Positions 11,439 to 23,400 of a stretch of DNA of 64,000 nt are shown here, in pieces. Under the pieces are notes generated by a model that was not told the origin of the DNA, made no database searches, and was given only the letters and a program-made list of their open reading frames with translations. Source of the DNA: Fereydounia khargensis (taxonomy: Eukaryota; Basidiomycota; Ustilaginomycetes; Urocystidales; Fereydouniaceae); assembly GCA_026413255.1 (NCBI GenBank), contig JAOCZO010000021.1, positions 178,791 to 242,790 of the forward strand, given 5' to 3'. Position 1 is the first letter of the stretch. Each line of letters starts with the position of its first letter. The position numbers were made by a program, and so were the translations under genes.

Positions 11439-14339
11439 AGCGCGGGCTCGTCAGACAGGCAATATTGGGTGCGCAGTGCGAGACAGAGCCGTGCGTGCCG
11501 CCTGGGGATGTAAAGTCGATTGCTGAAACCAGACCGGGGCCGAGCCGAGAGGAGCAGAGAGAAACGAGAGGCTGAACGCAGCGCAGCACTGCTAGCGGCG
11601 AATGAGCAGAGGGGGAGGCGAGGCGAAAGCCGGTCGCCGCGATGATGATAGGAGATCAGAAGGAGAACACAGAGAGATGCTGGTCGTGCTGATCAGAAGA
11701 AGGGGGGAGTCGAGTTGGACTTGGAATCTGTCGCTCCTTTTGATCGAAAACCTCAAGGCTAGGTGGAATGTGCAACCGTGCTTGGTGGACTGCCTCTACG
11801 TGAGTGATGCTGTGCGTGGTGAGAGAGCCAGAGCGTCGGATAACAGTGGACCTGCTGCTGATTCCCCAATATGGTCGCGGATATGAGTCGAAAGCGGGTG
11901 TTGCACTGTGAGGATCAGGTGCGACAATGGATAATGAAAAGGAGGACAACGGCGCAATGAAACCTCGGCGGGCGGTGTCGCGATACTGTAATGAGATAGC
12001 GAGATGAAGTCGGTGTGATGTGAGAGAGAAGAAGGCGATGGGGGGTCAATCGTTCGTCGCGTGTCGTAGTCGTGTTCCTGGGAGAGCGACAGAATGGTAT
12101 TGTGATAAGTGGGCTGGGCTACGGCGAGAAGGGAGTGCGAGGGAGGAAATGCACGGATTGTAGCTCCGAAAGGGTTAGGATCGACGAGGGTTCGGGAGTG
12201 TTGTAGCCATGGGCGGGTTGGGCGTCGGGTAGGGAGGGTATACGGTTAATGAAGAGGGCTGGGCTGGATTGGGCTGATGAGGTGGGAAGGAAGCAAGCAA
12301 ACGGACAGCAGGTTTAGCTGCAAATCACGTCTGCACGCTGTGGGTGTGGACGTGGGTGCAGGTGTGGGTGCGTGTCGGTGATGTGAGGGCACTGTCCATG
12401 CGGGCAGGCTGCAATATCGCCGAAGCTGTCTGCCGTTGCAGGATTCTCCCAGGCTGCCGTCCTTCTTGTTTACGCCGCCCGTGTGAGCTGACGAGATGGT
12501 CGTATAATCTTGATACGCTGTTGCAATGAAAGCGGATGTTGGGCGCAATGAGAATAAGACGGAATCGGATGGGGGTCGCAAGGCAAAGCAAAGTTGGTGA
12601 TGAGCGCTACAGTACTCACCGTGGTACTGCCTGCACCGTTCTGTCTGTCAGTCTGAACAGAAGGAAAGGGGGATGCACGGCACAGAAGCAGGCAGGCAGG
12701 CTCGAGGGCAGGCTGTCTCAGGGCGCGTAGACAGACAGACAGTCTGTCTGGGCTGGCGTTGTGGGCTGCTTGCTGGGCTGACTTTTTTTTTTCTGTTTGA
12801 CTTGACTTGGGCTCAACTAGCTGGGGCTGGCTGGCTGCCTGGTCTGACCGCTGACCGTCAATCAGGCAGGCAGGAAGGCGTGTGTGTGTGTGGGCGGAAG
12901 CGGGCGGCGGCGGCTGAGCTACTGCTTGTAACTTGCTGCTGCTGCTACTGCTGCTGCTTGCTGGCAGGGCCGTGTTGCTCCTGCACCTGCAGCTGCAGCT
13001 GCAGCTCGCCCTTCACTTGCATGTGCTCGTGCTGCTCCTGCACCTGTTGCTCGGTCTCGGAGCTCGGCGGACGCGTCGGGCTGGGCAGAGGCTGCCAAAA
13101 TTGCGGAGACAGGCGAACTACCTGTGACCGTGAACCGCGATGCACCGGTACCGCTAACGAGCACTCGACACTCTTTTCTCTTGCATCAAGTGAACCATGA
13201 TTTTCCTTGCCTGCTGGGACCCCTCTCATGCCCGGCCGGCTCAAACAGTACAGCCAGGCAACAGAAAAGTAACACACACTCTCGGGCTTTTCTTAGCGCG
13301 ATAAGAGTCGAGCAGCCCGCGCAGTCGCAGTGCTGACACACTCGCACTAGCTTACCACCTCGCCGGTGACCCACGTTGGCCAATACAGTGAGTAACGTTG
13401 CCGTATCGTACCGTTCCGCGTTCTGGCCTGATTTTCCTCTGCATCGCGACCCTCTCTGGCATGTCGCTTGCTTGCTTGCGTCGGCAAGGCAGCCGCAGCG
13501 TCTGTGTGTGCGCGTGTCTGTCCGCTGGCCCTGAGCGAGAGTGAGAGAGATCATCAATCAGATCAATTGACCCTGCGCAGGTCCGTACTGTCATTCAACC
13601 CATGCAATCTTTCATCCGGTCATCATTCATTCATGACCAGCGCGGCGCTCAACGCCATCGGCTGAGACACCCCCCTCCCCTCTCCACAATCGTCCATCGC
13701 ATCCTCCTTTCACATTGCGCCCAGCATGCGCCCTCGAACCCATTCTCGTCTGTTTGTTTGTATAGCCAGACCCAACAGCCCTGAAACACCCGGCACTTGC
13801 GCCCAACGAGAGCGAGAGATATGAATCCCTTTCCCTATAACAAATCCAGAGTCACACAAGATCTGCTTTGTCATCGGCAAATTTTTGTTCGACATGGAGG
13901 AAGGAAAGCGTGCGAGCATGTCGACCTATTCACCATGTGCCACGTCTGCGCAAATGACTGCAAGGGCTATTGCACAGTGTATCCAGAAAAAGTAATTGCT
14001 TGATTCATTCATTCATTGCGCCCGATATGACCGCCCATACACTTCCCGAGCTCCCAAACACGAGGGAGTCTGCGGGCAACCTTCGTGACCGAGTAGAGAG
14101 AGGGGGGGAAGGGAGTAAAGAAAAGAAAAAGGAGCCAAATAGAGTGAAAGGCTTGGCATGGAGATGGAAAGGGATATGGAAAGGGAAACAGGTGACCGTT
14201 ACCGCGAGAATCATGCCGTTAATGTTGTAGTTTTGATGGTAATGTTGATTAGCAAGATCCCTGATATATGCCAATATGCCTGAACCATACTTGATCAGAC
14301 TTGTGAGGGGGGGGGGGCGTGAGCGTGAGCGAGCATGAT

Positions 14340-17300
14340 TTAGCGTGCAAGCATCCGCAGCAGCGACGAGAGCACCTTAAAGCTCAGCGGCTTGACAATG
14401 TACCCATCAGCGCCAGTCTGGAACGCCTTGCGCTTGTCCTCGTCCGTCGAGCGGCCTGTCAGCGCAAAGATCTTGGCCCGAGCACGTGCCGGTAACTTGG
14501 CGCTTGCGTGGCGAGCCCCTTTGCTGGCGTTCATATTGTTGCTTGTACTTGTAGTCGTGCTACTGCTGCTGCCATCCCGGCCGCCAGACTTTGCCGCGCC
14601 ATCCATCTGGCCCAGCCGACTACCGGATCCGCCCGAGTACCTGTCGGCCTCAATCTTGCGGATCTGCGCGATCGCAGCGATTCCGTCAAGCACTGGCATC
14701 GAGAGATCCATGAGAATCACGTCAAAGTGGTTGGCCGGGTGCGATTCGAATTGCTTGACGCCTTCTTCGCCGTCGCAGGCTTCGACAAAGTCGACGTCCA
14801 TCTTGGCCAAGAACGCCGCGATCACCTTGCGGTTGATGGCGTTGTCTTCCACCGAAAGGATCTGCAGCCGCTTTCGCTGGTTCCCACTGGTGGACCGGGA
14901 CGAGCCGAGCACGCTCTTGAGTACCGCGCCATCGCCACCTTCCAACGACACTGTCGAGCCCGGCGTGTTGGGAGACGACGGAGAGGGGATCCGGTCAAAG
15001 TACGAGTCCAGTTCACCATCCCTGCGAGGCGAGCCTGCAGCTGACAGAGGCGACATGAGAACGTGCTTGTGCAGTCGCGGCTCGTGGTACGTGATACTTC
15101 GTGCTGGCAGTAGAGGTCGCGACAGGTTCGAAGGTGCGCCTGCTTTGGAGCTATTATCATCGCCCTCCATGCGTGATCGCACCACACGGTCCTCAGTCGA
15201 GTGACGTCGAATCAGCGAAGCCGACGAGCCAGGCGGTCCGGGCGACATGTGGTATGATGTGCTCGAAGCCAAGCTCGGCCTGCCTTCGTCTATCGATGCG
15301 AGAGCCTCAGGTCGAGGCGTAAGCTCTCCCCTCACCGTTTCAGACGAGCCAAACGTGTGGCTGGGAACTACCGTGGGTTCAGGGCGCGAGTGCTTGGTGA
15401 CAAAGTAGCTGTCACTCTGCTCCATTGATCCACGAGGCGCAGGAGATGCGCTTGGGGACGGTAGTGGCGTCGACGGCTTGGTGTCCTCCATCGAGAGTGG
15501 GTGGCCCGCCTGCTTGCGGTCAAGGCACTGCAGACAAAAGTCCACCACGCTCTCCAGTTTGGAGGGCCCAGAGGGCTTGAACAAGATCCGGGCAATGCCG
15601 CCAGCAGCGTGGTAATCTTCGCAGGCTGCAGCGATGTCCGAGTCTCCACGGCCGCCAGTGAGGAAAATGATCGGAGGAAGGTTGTCCTTCATCGCGGACT
15701 TGACCTCAGCAATCAGATCCAAGTCGTCGTTGATGAGCACCAAATCGCCGCATGTCGGGCGGTCTGCACTGTCTTGCGGGACGATGGTGAACTCCCACCA
15801 GTTGCCAAAATAGCCTTCAAGCGCTGCTCGGAGGTCCTCATCGCCGCGCGCGTTCGAGAAGCCAAGCAGTGCCACTGAGCGCTTGCCCTCAACCCGAGTG
15901 ACAGGCTTGTAGATGGGACCCTCAGCGTCATCATCGTCGCAAATCTCGAGTTCGCAGGTCACCCGAATCTCGGTTCCCTGACCCTCAGTACTCCAAACAT
16001 CAATTTTGCCGTTCAGGGCAGGCGACTGAACGATGCTGTTGACGATGGAGAGACCGAGTCCTGTGCCAGTTCCGAGTGGGTTCTCCTGGGTGAACGGATG
16101 GAAGAGTTGCTCTTCCAAAAACGCTCGGGAGATACCACGCCCGGTGTCAGTAACGCCGAGCTCAACCAGAATGTGGGTCGCGGAGCTCTGCACTTCTCGA
16201 AGCGACACGTGGACATAACCTGTAGAGGTGAACTTGAGCGAGTTTCCAATCAGGTTCATCAGCACACGACGAATGCCACCAGTGTCACAGTTGACCAGCC
16301 AGCCGTTGCGTCGCATGGACACGTCAATGACCGTCTCAACCTGGCTTTTCTGGGCATGCTTCGCCTTCGCCTGGACGCCAGAGATCGAACCAGTCTTGCT
16401 GTGGCCACCACCGGATTCCATGGGGGGTGCGTAGACACTGCCGATGCCCGATTGTGCACTCTCAAGTTGCTTCGCCATCTGTCCGATCCAACTGCTCTCG
16501 CACACCTCCTGGATCAGCTTGACCATGTCGCACTTGGTCTTGGTATACACGTGCTTCTGTCCCTGACGGCTGTTTCCGCTCAGCTTCGTAAAGTCGAGCA
16601 CGTGGTTAACAAGCTCGAGGAGACTCTTGCCGCATGCTTCAACGGTGTCAAGATAAGACGACTGAGTTGAGTTGAGCTTGGTCTCCGTCAACAGTTCGGC
16701 AGCCGCGAGAATGCCATGTAGCGGGGTTCGTAGCTCGTGCGAGATGTTCGAGATGAAATGACTCTTGGCCTTGTCCGCGAGCATGATGTCCTTCTTGAGC
16801 ACGGCACCGAGCACCGTCATGCCGATGGCACGAATGTACTGAAGCCCGCTGCCATGGAGCTCTTCGAGCGCCGGGCCTCCTTCGCTCAGCGTTGAGTATG
16901 CACAAAGCAGGGCAAATGGCTGCTTGTTCAGCCCAAAGATCGGCACAAGGAGAAGACTTGTGACGCCAGCAGGCAGCAGCGACCGAAAAGGCGGTGGCGC
17001 ATATGCGTAGCAGCGTCCGGTCTTGTACACTCGCAAGAACTCGGCCACCTTGATGTGATGAGAGAGGGGCACAGACTCGTTGCGCTCCGGAGGCGCGGGA
17101 ACTAGCTCACTAGCTCCAAGGACGCTCATGGGCGCCACAAATTTGCCCTTGATGCTCTCCTCTGTGCGAGGTGAGACCAACGGCGACGGAGCTCCTAGGC
17201 CGGCAGTGCCATCGGGTCCCGCGGCGGTTCTCTGAGGTATCGGAATCGCACCGTCCTTGTCGTCCTCACCAGCGTTCTGCACCTCCGGCGGCTTGTCTGC

Positions 17301-20300
17301 TGACAAGGTCGATTGAAGGGGATTGGAGAAATAGATCTTGCTGCTCGTTCCAGCACCCAGATCGCTTGGAATAAAGTCGCTCTCATACGAGTCGATCAGC
17401 TCGAAGTGTGAGAGGTCAAAGATGACGGCCCCCGACACCTGGAGCGCTTCGCGCATGCTTTCAGCAGCCTGATGAAAGATCTTGTGCATGCCAGCGGTAG
17501 CGTTCGGCGAGGCAACCGATTCGTTCTCAACCTCTTCTGAATCCATCTCGAGGCATTCTTTGGTGAACAGCTCGATGGATCTCTGCATCCGATCGCGCAT
17601 GCTGAGCTGAATACGATCACGGAGCAGCTCCATTTCGCGCATGAGTACGCGGGCAAACTCCTTGAGGGTGTGGCGCTGTCTCGGCCCAAACTGGGTCCTC
17701 GGCTTGTCGTCGATCAAGCATAAGCTGCCAATATTCTGCCCATCAGCCGTCTGCAAGGGGCAACCGGCATAAAAGCGAATGTTGGCACGACCGCGAACCA
17801 GCGGGTTTCCGGCGAAGCGCCAATCCTTGGTGGCGTCCAATACGACCATTGGCTCATCGCCGTCCTGGAGGATGGCATGGGTACAGAAGGAAGTATCCCG
17901 AGATCCCGAAATCTCCTGTGAGGAGCTCGACTCGCCGCCGGTACGCTGGCTCTGGAAGGTCTGCTCCTTCTCGCCGAGGAGCGAGATGAGGACGGTCTTG
18001 GTATTGAAAACAAGCTTGACCAGGTGGGCAATCCTTTCAAAGTTGGGATCACCAGCGATCTTTGGAGGACCGTAACGAGCGAGCGCATGAAGTCGAAGGT
18101 CCTCGTCCGGCGGAAGAATTGCGGGAAGGTACCCATGATCGCGGTAGAATTCCTCGGCCTTTCGACCTGCGTTAAGATAGGCCTGAATTCTCTGGCTCGT
18201 GGATGAAGTAAGCGTAGGTCTTGTCCACATTCGCGAAAGGGCCTCTCGCTGTCTTCGCCCCTGGGCGTTCTGGCCCGGAGATCCAGCCTTGCCGTGAGTG
18301 GGACTGACAGGATTGCCGCGCAGATCAATCCGCGTTTCGCCCGTCGGCTTGCCTTCGACGAAATGGGCGACATTGACGACTGATGAGCCGTCATTCAGGC
18401 CAGACGAGACGGAAGGGCTTGAGACGTCACTCAGCTTTGGAGGGTGATTCAAAGGCTCGACTTCTTTGTTCTGAGAGCCCGTCGAGTCAGGTGAAGTCCC
18501 TGGGAAGCTCATGCTGTGGGAGACATGGGAGCCCTTGCCTCCGTCGTGTCGGGCCTTGCGCTCCACAGTAGATCGCTCCGCGCGTTCGACACTGGTGCGA
18601 CGTGCTGCGCGGCGAAGACCAGCTACGGTGCCGTGCTCTGACGAAAGATCAATTGCATAGGAAGCATCTGCGCTACCATTGGGAGTGCTGGTTTGGTTGG
18701 CCAGGGCCTCGGAAAGACCCGAACGAACATCTGGTGCTGACTGCCACGAGGTTGGCGAGTCGTAATTCGCCGGTTGGACAGGCGTGGGTAGCGGCCGTGT
18801 GGGTGTCGTCGGATCCTCAACGTTGTTCAGCCTGCTTGATCCTGACTCGTCTGATCTTGTTGGTGTTGTGGATACAGCGCCGCTGACCAGTTCCGTGGCA
18901 GAAAGGGCAAGGTCACTGATCTGCGTAGCAAGCGGGGGACGCTGCGCACTTCCCACTGCTGCTTTAAGCGTGACAGCTTGAGGACTGGCCACCGGCGTCT
19001 TTGTGTCGGACTCGGGTCCCATAGCTTCGACCGTCTTCGCCAGAGCAAGGTCGTCTCTTGCTTTTCGTGTCTCCCAGACCGAATGATCGGGTCGCACGCT
19101 CGATTTAAGCGCCTCTGGTGGACCTCTGCCACCAAACAAGAGACCTGAGGGTGCTGTCTGGGCGCGACTTGGATCGGGTCCAGAGCCAGCACTGATGCTT
19201 TTCGAACGGTCCATTCCTTTGCTTGGCGGGACTTGGAGGACGGCCGAAGCACTAGAAGAGGTATTGCGTAGTGTTGAAAAGCTGTCTGGCAAGGAGGCAC
19301 TCTCCATCTGAACGGCCAAGACCGCCGCAGGCATCGAGTCGGAACGATCAGGCAAACTCTCTGCTACTCGGTCAGAAATGGGAGGGGGAGTTGCGGGCGC
19401 CGCAATGGCACCATCCGTCAAGATCATGTCGACGGGAAGACTCTGTGATTCGATCGCCGGCATCAGTGCGTTTGGGGCTTTGCTGGCTCCCGCTGCGTCT
19501 CCGGCAGAAGTGTCACCCTTGGGAAGGGTATAGTCTAGTGATGGCCGTCGAGTCTGCTGGAGTGGCGCAGGGTCTGCTGTCGCTGGAGGAGTGGCAGGTT
19601 TTGTTGTAATGGATACCTTGGCTCCGGAAATTATGGTAGACTGACTCGGTGGTTGGGGAGCAGCACTAGGGTTCCACCGACCGCGGGAGTAAGCAAAGAT
19701 AAAGTTAGCCCAGTCATAAGGGCCGGTGGTGGATGGTGTTGTCACGTTATCGTCATCCCCTTCGTCCTCATCTTCCTCCTCATCGTCCATCCCGAACGAG
19801 GCCGAGCTGACGCCGAATGCTGATCCCGAGGACCCTTCAGCCACCTCGGATCGCTTTCTGCGAGATTCAGTCTTGGCGATGGGAAGGGCAGGATGGGTCT
19901 CGGCTGGTAGGAATCGAATGGTGCCGGGAGACATGAGGTCCTGTTGTCGAGCTTTGTCATCGGCAGCCGACTGACGTTCTGGAACAACTGAGGGAGTCCC
20001 AGCCACTCCGTCTGCAGCATGAAGAGCAGTGTCAGCAGCGGCACCATCAGGACCCACTCCCCAGGTTCGAGAAGAGTCATGCCCGTCGATAGAAGACGTC
20101 GGGGATAGATCAGATGAGGCTCGGTAGGCTTGGGCGTAACTTCTAGTGACGTTGCCTCCGCCCACAGCTCTCCAAGCGCCTCGACGGGCTGCACCGGTTG
20201 ACGACATGGAGGATCGAGGTGATGATAATGCGCTTCTTACGTTGACTTTGGCGGTTGAGAAAGCATCGCTGGAGCCTATGCTGCTGCTGTCATCGACATC

Positions 20301-20486
20301 GATGGGGATCGCTTTGTGCTTGGATGGAAACGGTGTTGATGCTGACATCGCATCAATGCCATCCCTGCTGGATGAAGCCAGGTTGGAGGAATAGGCCTGT
20401 GCAGTGGCATGATCCTGTGCGGCTAGACCAGATGGCTCGGGAGGAGCACCGTGGCCCGAGTTGGCCGGCGCCTCCGTCGACTCCAT
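14340..20486 (-). CDS. Hybrid histidine kinase with GAF, kinase and receiver domains
   Basis: A single 2048-residue exon; the first ATG (MESTEAPAN) is taken as start. Residues 1-750 are disordered and Ser/Thr/Pro-rich. A GAF-like domain follows at about 790-960 (FYAGCPLQT, GSLCLIDD), then a region with a second GAF-like pattern (LLLVPIFGLNKQPFALLCAY). The HisKA motif SHELRTPLHG has the phospho-acceptor His at residue 1250. The ATPase domain shows N box NLIGNSLKFT, G1 DTGRGIS and G2 GTGLGLSIV. The C-terminal receiver reads ILSVEDNAINRKV and VILMDLSMPVLDG, with phospho-acceptor Asp1927 and the conserved Lys in GYIVKPL. Between ATPase and receiver lies a receiver-like segment without the motif. 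It is a phosphorelay sensor, presumably signalling through a histidine phosphotransfer protein; the ligand is unknown. Confidence 0.93.
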   Translation of the reverse strand: MESTEAPANSGHGAPPEPSGLAAQDHATAQAYSSNLASSSRDGIDAMSASTPFPSKHKAIPIDVDDSSSIGSSDAFSTAKVNVRSALSSPRSSMSSTGAARRGAWRAVGGGNVTRSYAQAYRASSDLSPTSSIDGHDSSRTWGVGPDGAAADTALHAADGVAGTPSVVPERQSAADDKARQQDLMSPGTIRFLPAETHPALPIAKTESRRKRSEVAEGSSGSAFGVSSASFGMDDEEEDEDEGDDDNVTTPSTTGPYDWANFIFAYSRGRWNPSAAPQPPSQSTIISGAKVSITTKPATPPATADPAPLQQTRRPSLDYTLPKGDTSAGDAAGASKAPNALMPAIESQSLPVDMILTDGAIAAPATPPPISDRVAESLPDRSDSMPAAVLAVQMESASLPDSFSTLRNTSSSASAVLQVPPSKGMDRSKSISAGSGPDPSRAQTAPSGLLFGGRGPPEALKSSVRPDHSVWETRKARDDLALAKTVEAMGPESDTKTPVASPQAVTLKAAVGSAQRPPLATQISDLALSATELVSGAVSTTPTRSDESGSSRLNNVEDPTTPTRPLPTPVQPANYDSPTSWQSAPDVRSGLSEALANQTSTPNGSADASYAIDLSSEHGTVAGLRRAARRTSVERAERSTVERKARHDGGKGSHVSHSMSFPGTSPDSTGSQNKEVEPLNHPPKLSDVSSPSVSSGLNDGSSVVNVAHFVEGKPTGETRIDLRGNPVSPTHGKAGSPGQNAQGRRQREALSRMWTRPTLTSSTSQRIQAYLNAGRKAEEFYRDHGYLPAILPPDEDLRLHALARYGPPKIAGDPNFERIAHLVKLVFNTKTVLISLLGEKEQTFQSQRTGGESSSSQEISGSRDTSFCTHAILQDGDEPMVVLDATKDWRFAGNPLVRGRANIRFYAGCPLQTADGQNIGSLCLIDDKPRTQFGPRQRHTLKEFARVLMREMELLRDRIQLSMRDRMQRSIELFTKECLEMDSEEVENESVASPNATAGMHKIFHQAAESMREALQVSGAVIFDLSHFELIDSYESDFIPSDLGAGTSSKIYFSNPLQSTLSADKPPEVQNAGEDDKDGAIPIPQRTAAGPDGTAGLGAPSPLVSPRTEESIKGKFVAPMSVLGASELVPAPPERNESVPLSHHIKVAEFLRVYKTGRCYAYAPPPFRSLLPAGVTSLLLVPIFGLNKQPFALLCAYSTLSEGGPALEELHGSGLQYIRAIGMTVLGAVLKKDIMLADKAKSHFISNISHELRTPLHGILAAAELLTETKLNSTQSSYLDTVEACGKSLLELVNHVLDFTKLSGNSRQGQKHVYTKTKCDMVKLIQEVCESSWIGQMAKQLESAQSGIGSVYAPPMESGGGHSKTGSISGVQAKAKHAQKSQVETVIDVSMRRNGWLVNCDTGGIRRVLMNLIGNSLKFTSTGYVHVSLREVQSSATHILVELGVTDTGRGISRAFLEEQLFHPFTQENPLGTGTGLGLSIVNSIVQSPALNGKIDVWSTEGQGTEIRVTCELEICDDDDAEGPIYKPVTRVEGKRSVALLGFSNARGDEDLRAALEGYFGNWWEFTIVPQDSADRPTCGDLVLINDDLDLIAEVKSAMKDNLPPIIFLTGGRGDSDIAAACEDYHAAGGIARILFKPSGPSKLESVVDFCLQCLDRKQAGHPLSMEDTKPSTPLPSPSASPAPRGSMEQSDSYFVTKHSRPEPTVVPSHTFGSSETVRGELTPRPEALASIDEGRPSLASSTSYHMSPGPPGSSASLIRRHSTEDRVVRSRMEGDDNSSKAGAPSNLSRPLLPARSITYHEPRLHKHVLMSPLSAAGSPRRDGELDSYFDRIPSPSSPNTPGSTVSLEGGDGAVLKSVLGSSRSTSGNQRKRLQILSVEDNAINRKVIAAFLAKMDVDFVEACDGEEGVKQFESHPANHFDVILMDLSMPVLDGIAAIAQIRKIEADRYSGGSGSRLGQMDGAAKSGGRDGSSSSTTTSTSNNMNASKGARHASAKLPARARAKIFALTGRSTDEDKRKAFQTGADGYIVKPLSFKVLSSLLRMLAR

Positions 20487-23400
20487 GTAGAAGCAACCAG
20501 ATGACAAGATGGACCAAAAGGCTCACCAGGTCGAGCCAATTGACCACTTCTCACACGAGAGGTGTGCCTCACTAGCGCGCAATCGCCAAGGCTGAGGCGG
20601 CAGAGCAGCAGAAGTTGACGTGAGAGGAAAGTGTGTTGAGAGGCTAAGTGGCACTGTCCATCAGAGAAGGCACAGCGATGATGCCACAGTGTTGTAGTAT
20701 GACAGGGTTGTGGCCGACACTTTGCGGATCGCTTTCGTTTTGGGGACGGCCGCTAGTACCGTCGATGCTGATCTACAATATGCTAGTAATCCGCTCTGGT
20801 GAAGGATGAGAGGCCGACACAGAGCCTGCTCGGCGGCGTCTGGTGGATAATTGGCGCGTCGAAAGACTGATGTATCTTGTGTCTGTATTTGTGACTGGCA
20901 AGCAGGCGGGCGGGCAGGGAGATTGCGATGGTGGTGAAGAAAAGGTACCGTATGTAAGTTGTAGACGGGAGGAAGCAAGCGCAGCCTGTGGTGGTATGGG
21001 ACAGTTGTGGCGGAAAGGAAAATGAGAGCGTTGTGTGTGGAGAGCAGCGGCTAGAGCAACAAAGCAAAGCAAAGGAAAGCCAAGCAGCAGCCCAGCCAGT
21101 CCAGCCAGCTAAGGCGACAAAAGCAGGAATGAGGCCAGGCAAGCCAGAAAGAAGGCCTGAACGGGGGATGGGCGGAACGGGCACGGTGACGGACTTTACT
21201 CGCTCACGCACCAGCCAGGCTGGGCTTGTGGGCTGGCTCGACTGGCTCGCCTGGCCAGTCCCAAAAATTGGGCTTGGGACCAGAGCTCTGCGCGACGCCT
21301 CTCCACTGACGCAACCAGTCCTCACTCTGCATGGAACTCCTGCGTTCAACTCGACTCAACTCGACTGAACGGAACGGAGCGCAGCCTACAGACCGACTGG
21401 CTCAATTTAGCCCCCCACAACCAACTTTTTGTCTCCCTTTTTTCTCTCACCCACAGACAAAGACTGCTCGGCGAGACCGACACGACACGCATGCATGCTC
21501 AAGCTCCTCCTTTGCTAGCCTAGGCTGGTACATCTGGGAATCAGGCCATACCGGATTCAACCGATTCAATCAAACCGTAGCGCAGGCTGACAGCAGCATT
21601 GATACAGATCCATGCGCAACTAAGAGCGGTGGTTCCGAATGTGATTTGATTGCGATACAGTAAGCGAAGTTCATCTGAAAGAAGCTCTCTGTCGTAGTAA
21701 GAGCGTGATGGAAGAAATTCGGATACACTTTCAGTATTAGGTGAACAACAGTAGCTGCGCAGCCGGCCGCAGCTGGCAAACAAAACCTTGTTCATTGCTC
21801 TGAGAGACCACCGCCCAAAGCCTGTTTTGCAGCAACCCTGATACTGTAATTCCATCTCCGCAGTGAGACGTGGCAGGGTGGCTGGCTCGACACGCTGAGC
21901 GGTCGGGATACTCCCGTTCTTGGACGCAATTTGCGACAAGATTTGAGCTGGTTCAGCCGTTGCGCAGCTTGCTCACCCTTCGTTGCCGGCCTGCTTCTCT
22001 GCCAGCAAGAAGTGCAATTGCGTGGGACCTCTTCCCATGCCAGAATCGGTTCAGGCCGTTTGGTGGCGGTCTGAGCCACCAGTAGTGACCAGGAGAGGGT
22101 TGGGCTCAGCAGGGAGCCACCCTACCCCAGCCCATGCCGACGATAAGCCTCTTTCCTGCCCAGGCTGGGGACGGCGAAGGAGGAGGGAAAGTTCTAATCC
22201 TCGCCTGGGCCGGCCTCGCTTAGCATCTCGGGGCAGGATCATCGGTCTGGTTGGGCAGCCGTGGGTGGCCAGTCCGGAGCGATACCCATATGACGGTGGC
22301 CGATGACGGCACGCAAATGAATCGTTTGATTGTGAATTTCCCGCGCAAGCGCAGCAGAAATGTTACGCAACGTTGTATCCACCCCAAACCAGCGAGCGAG
22401 ACTGTACCCTTTTTCTCCATCCCTCTCCTCTCTCCTCCCTGGTGTACCAGTTTCTGTGCGCACATTGCTGATTGATCCCGGAAGAGCAGTGTGGGCTGGT
22501 GTGTCTATACTGCGCAGCGGCGTGTCTGTGGAACCTTCGGATGTATGCAGCACCTCTTGATACTGCACTGTATTTTTAGGATCTGAGCCGGAAGACGGCT
22601 TTCCACTTCCTTTCGTGCCCATGTGCTGCGAATGATGATGTCATAGCCCACGCGCAGGAAGAGTGGATCCTCACCTTTCCTCCTCCACACAACTATGGCA
22701 CGCGACGCTGCTAGCAACTCTCGACGCGACCGCTGGCTGGTGGGTTTCACTTGTGCATCGGACTCACGGTACCAAGTACCTTACGCTCAGCGATTCGTGA
22801 TTCTTCAAGTGAGTTGGCAGCGTGAAGGCGAAGGCTCAAGCTAACACATAGCGCTCATCCGATACGACTCGTAGCTGCCGAACATGGAAGGCTGCCTGAC
22901 TTTTCGAGGGTCTCCCCCGATCGATGTAGCGGTAGTGGATACGATACGGAACAGAAGATCGCTGGCTGACCTCCGCCATGTGAGCTGACCGTCACCGACG
23001 CTGAGTACCGGACTGTGCCCAGCCAGCTTCTGATTAAGCAGTGGACAACTATCCAAGTTGAATATATCGTATCAACTTGAGGTGATTCAAACAAGGGCTT
23101 GCGCTAAGCCAGACCAAAATCAGAGCAAAGGAAGGGGTCTGACAGGAGGTACTTCACAGGAGTGGGCTTGTCTCCTTCTGACAGCTCGAGGAACGGTATG
23201 ATGGGATGGGCTGAGGGTGAGCGGAGTTGACCCACGTGCATACACTCGTCGGGGCATTCTGTGCAGGCGGGACGGGCGGAATGGTCTGACGGGGCGAAGG
23301 GGGGAAAGGGCGAATGAAGACTGTTAGCACATGGCTGCGAACCTCCCTTACCCCGCACTCCTCATTCTGCAAAAAGAGGCCCCACAGGGCCATTCGTTCA

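Larger units (their letters stand above)
10283..14339. other. Long gene-free region upstream of the zinc-finger gene
   Basis: About 4 kb with no coding sequence I can support; open frames here are short, unspliceable and low in complexity. It contains several microsatellites (GAGACA, AGGGG, TGTGAC, GT and CAGCTG-like runs). It should hold the promoter and 5' leader of the zinc-finger gene and the 3' flank of the histidine-kinase gene. A non-coding transcript cannot be excluded from sequence alone. Confidence 0.55.

Noticed and set aside
10283-14339. Possible extra gene in the zinc-finger upstream region
   Set aside because: Frames are short, repetitive and cannot be joined into a recognisable protein.
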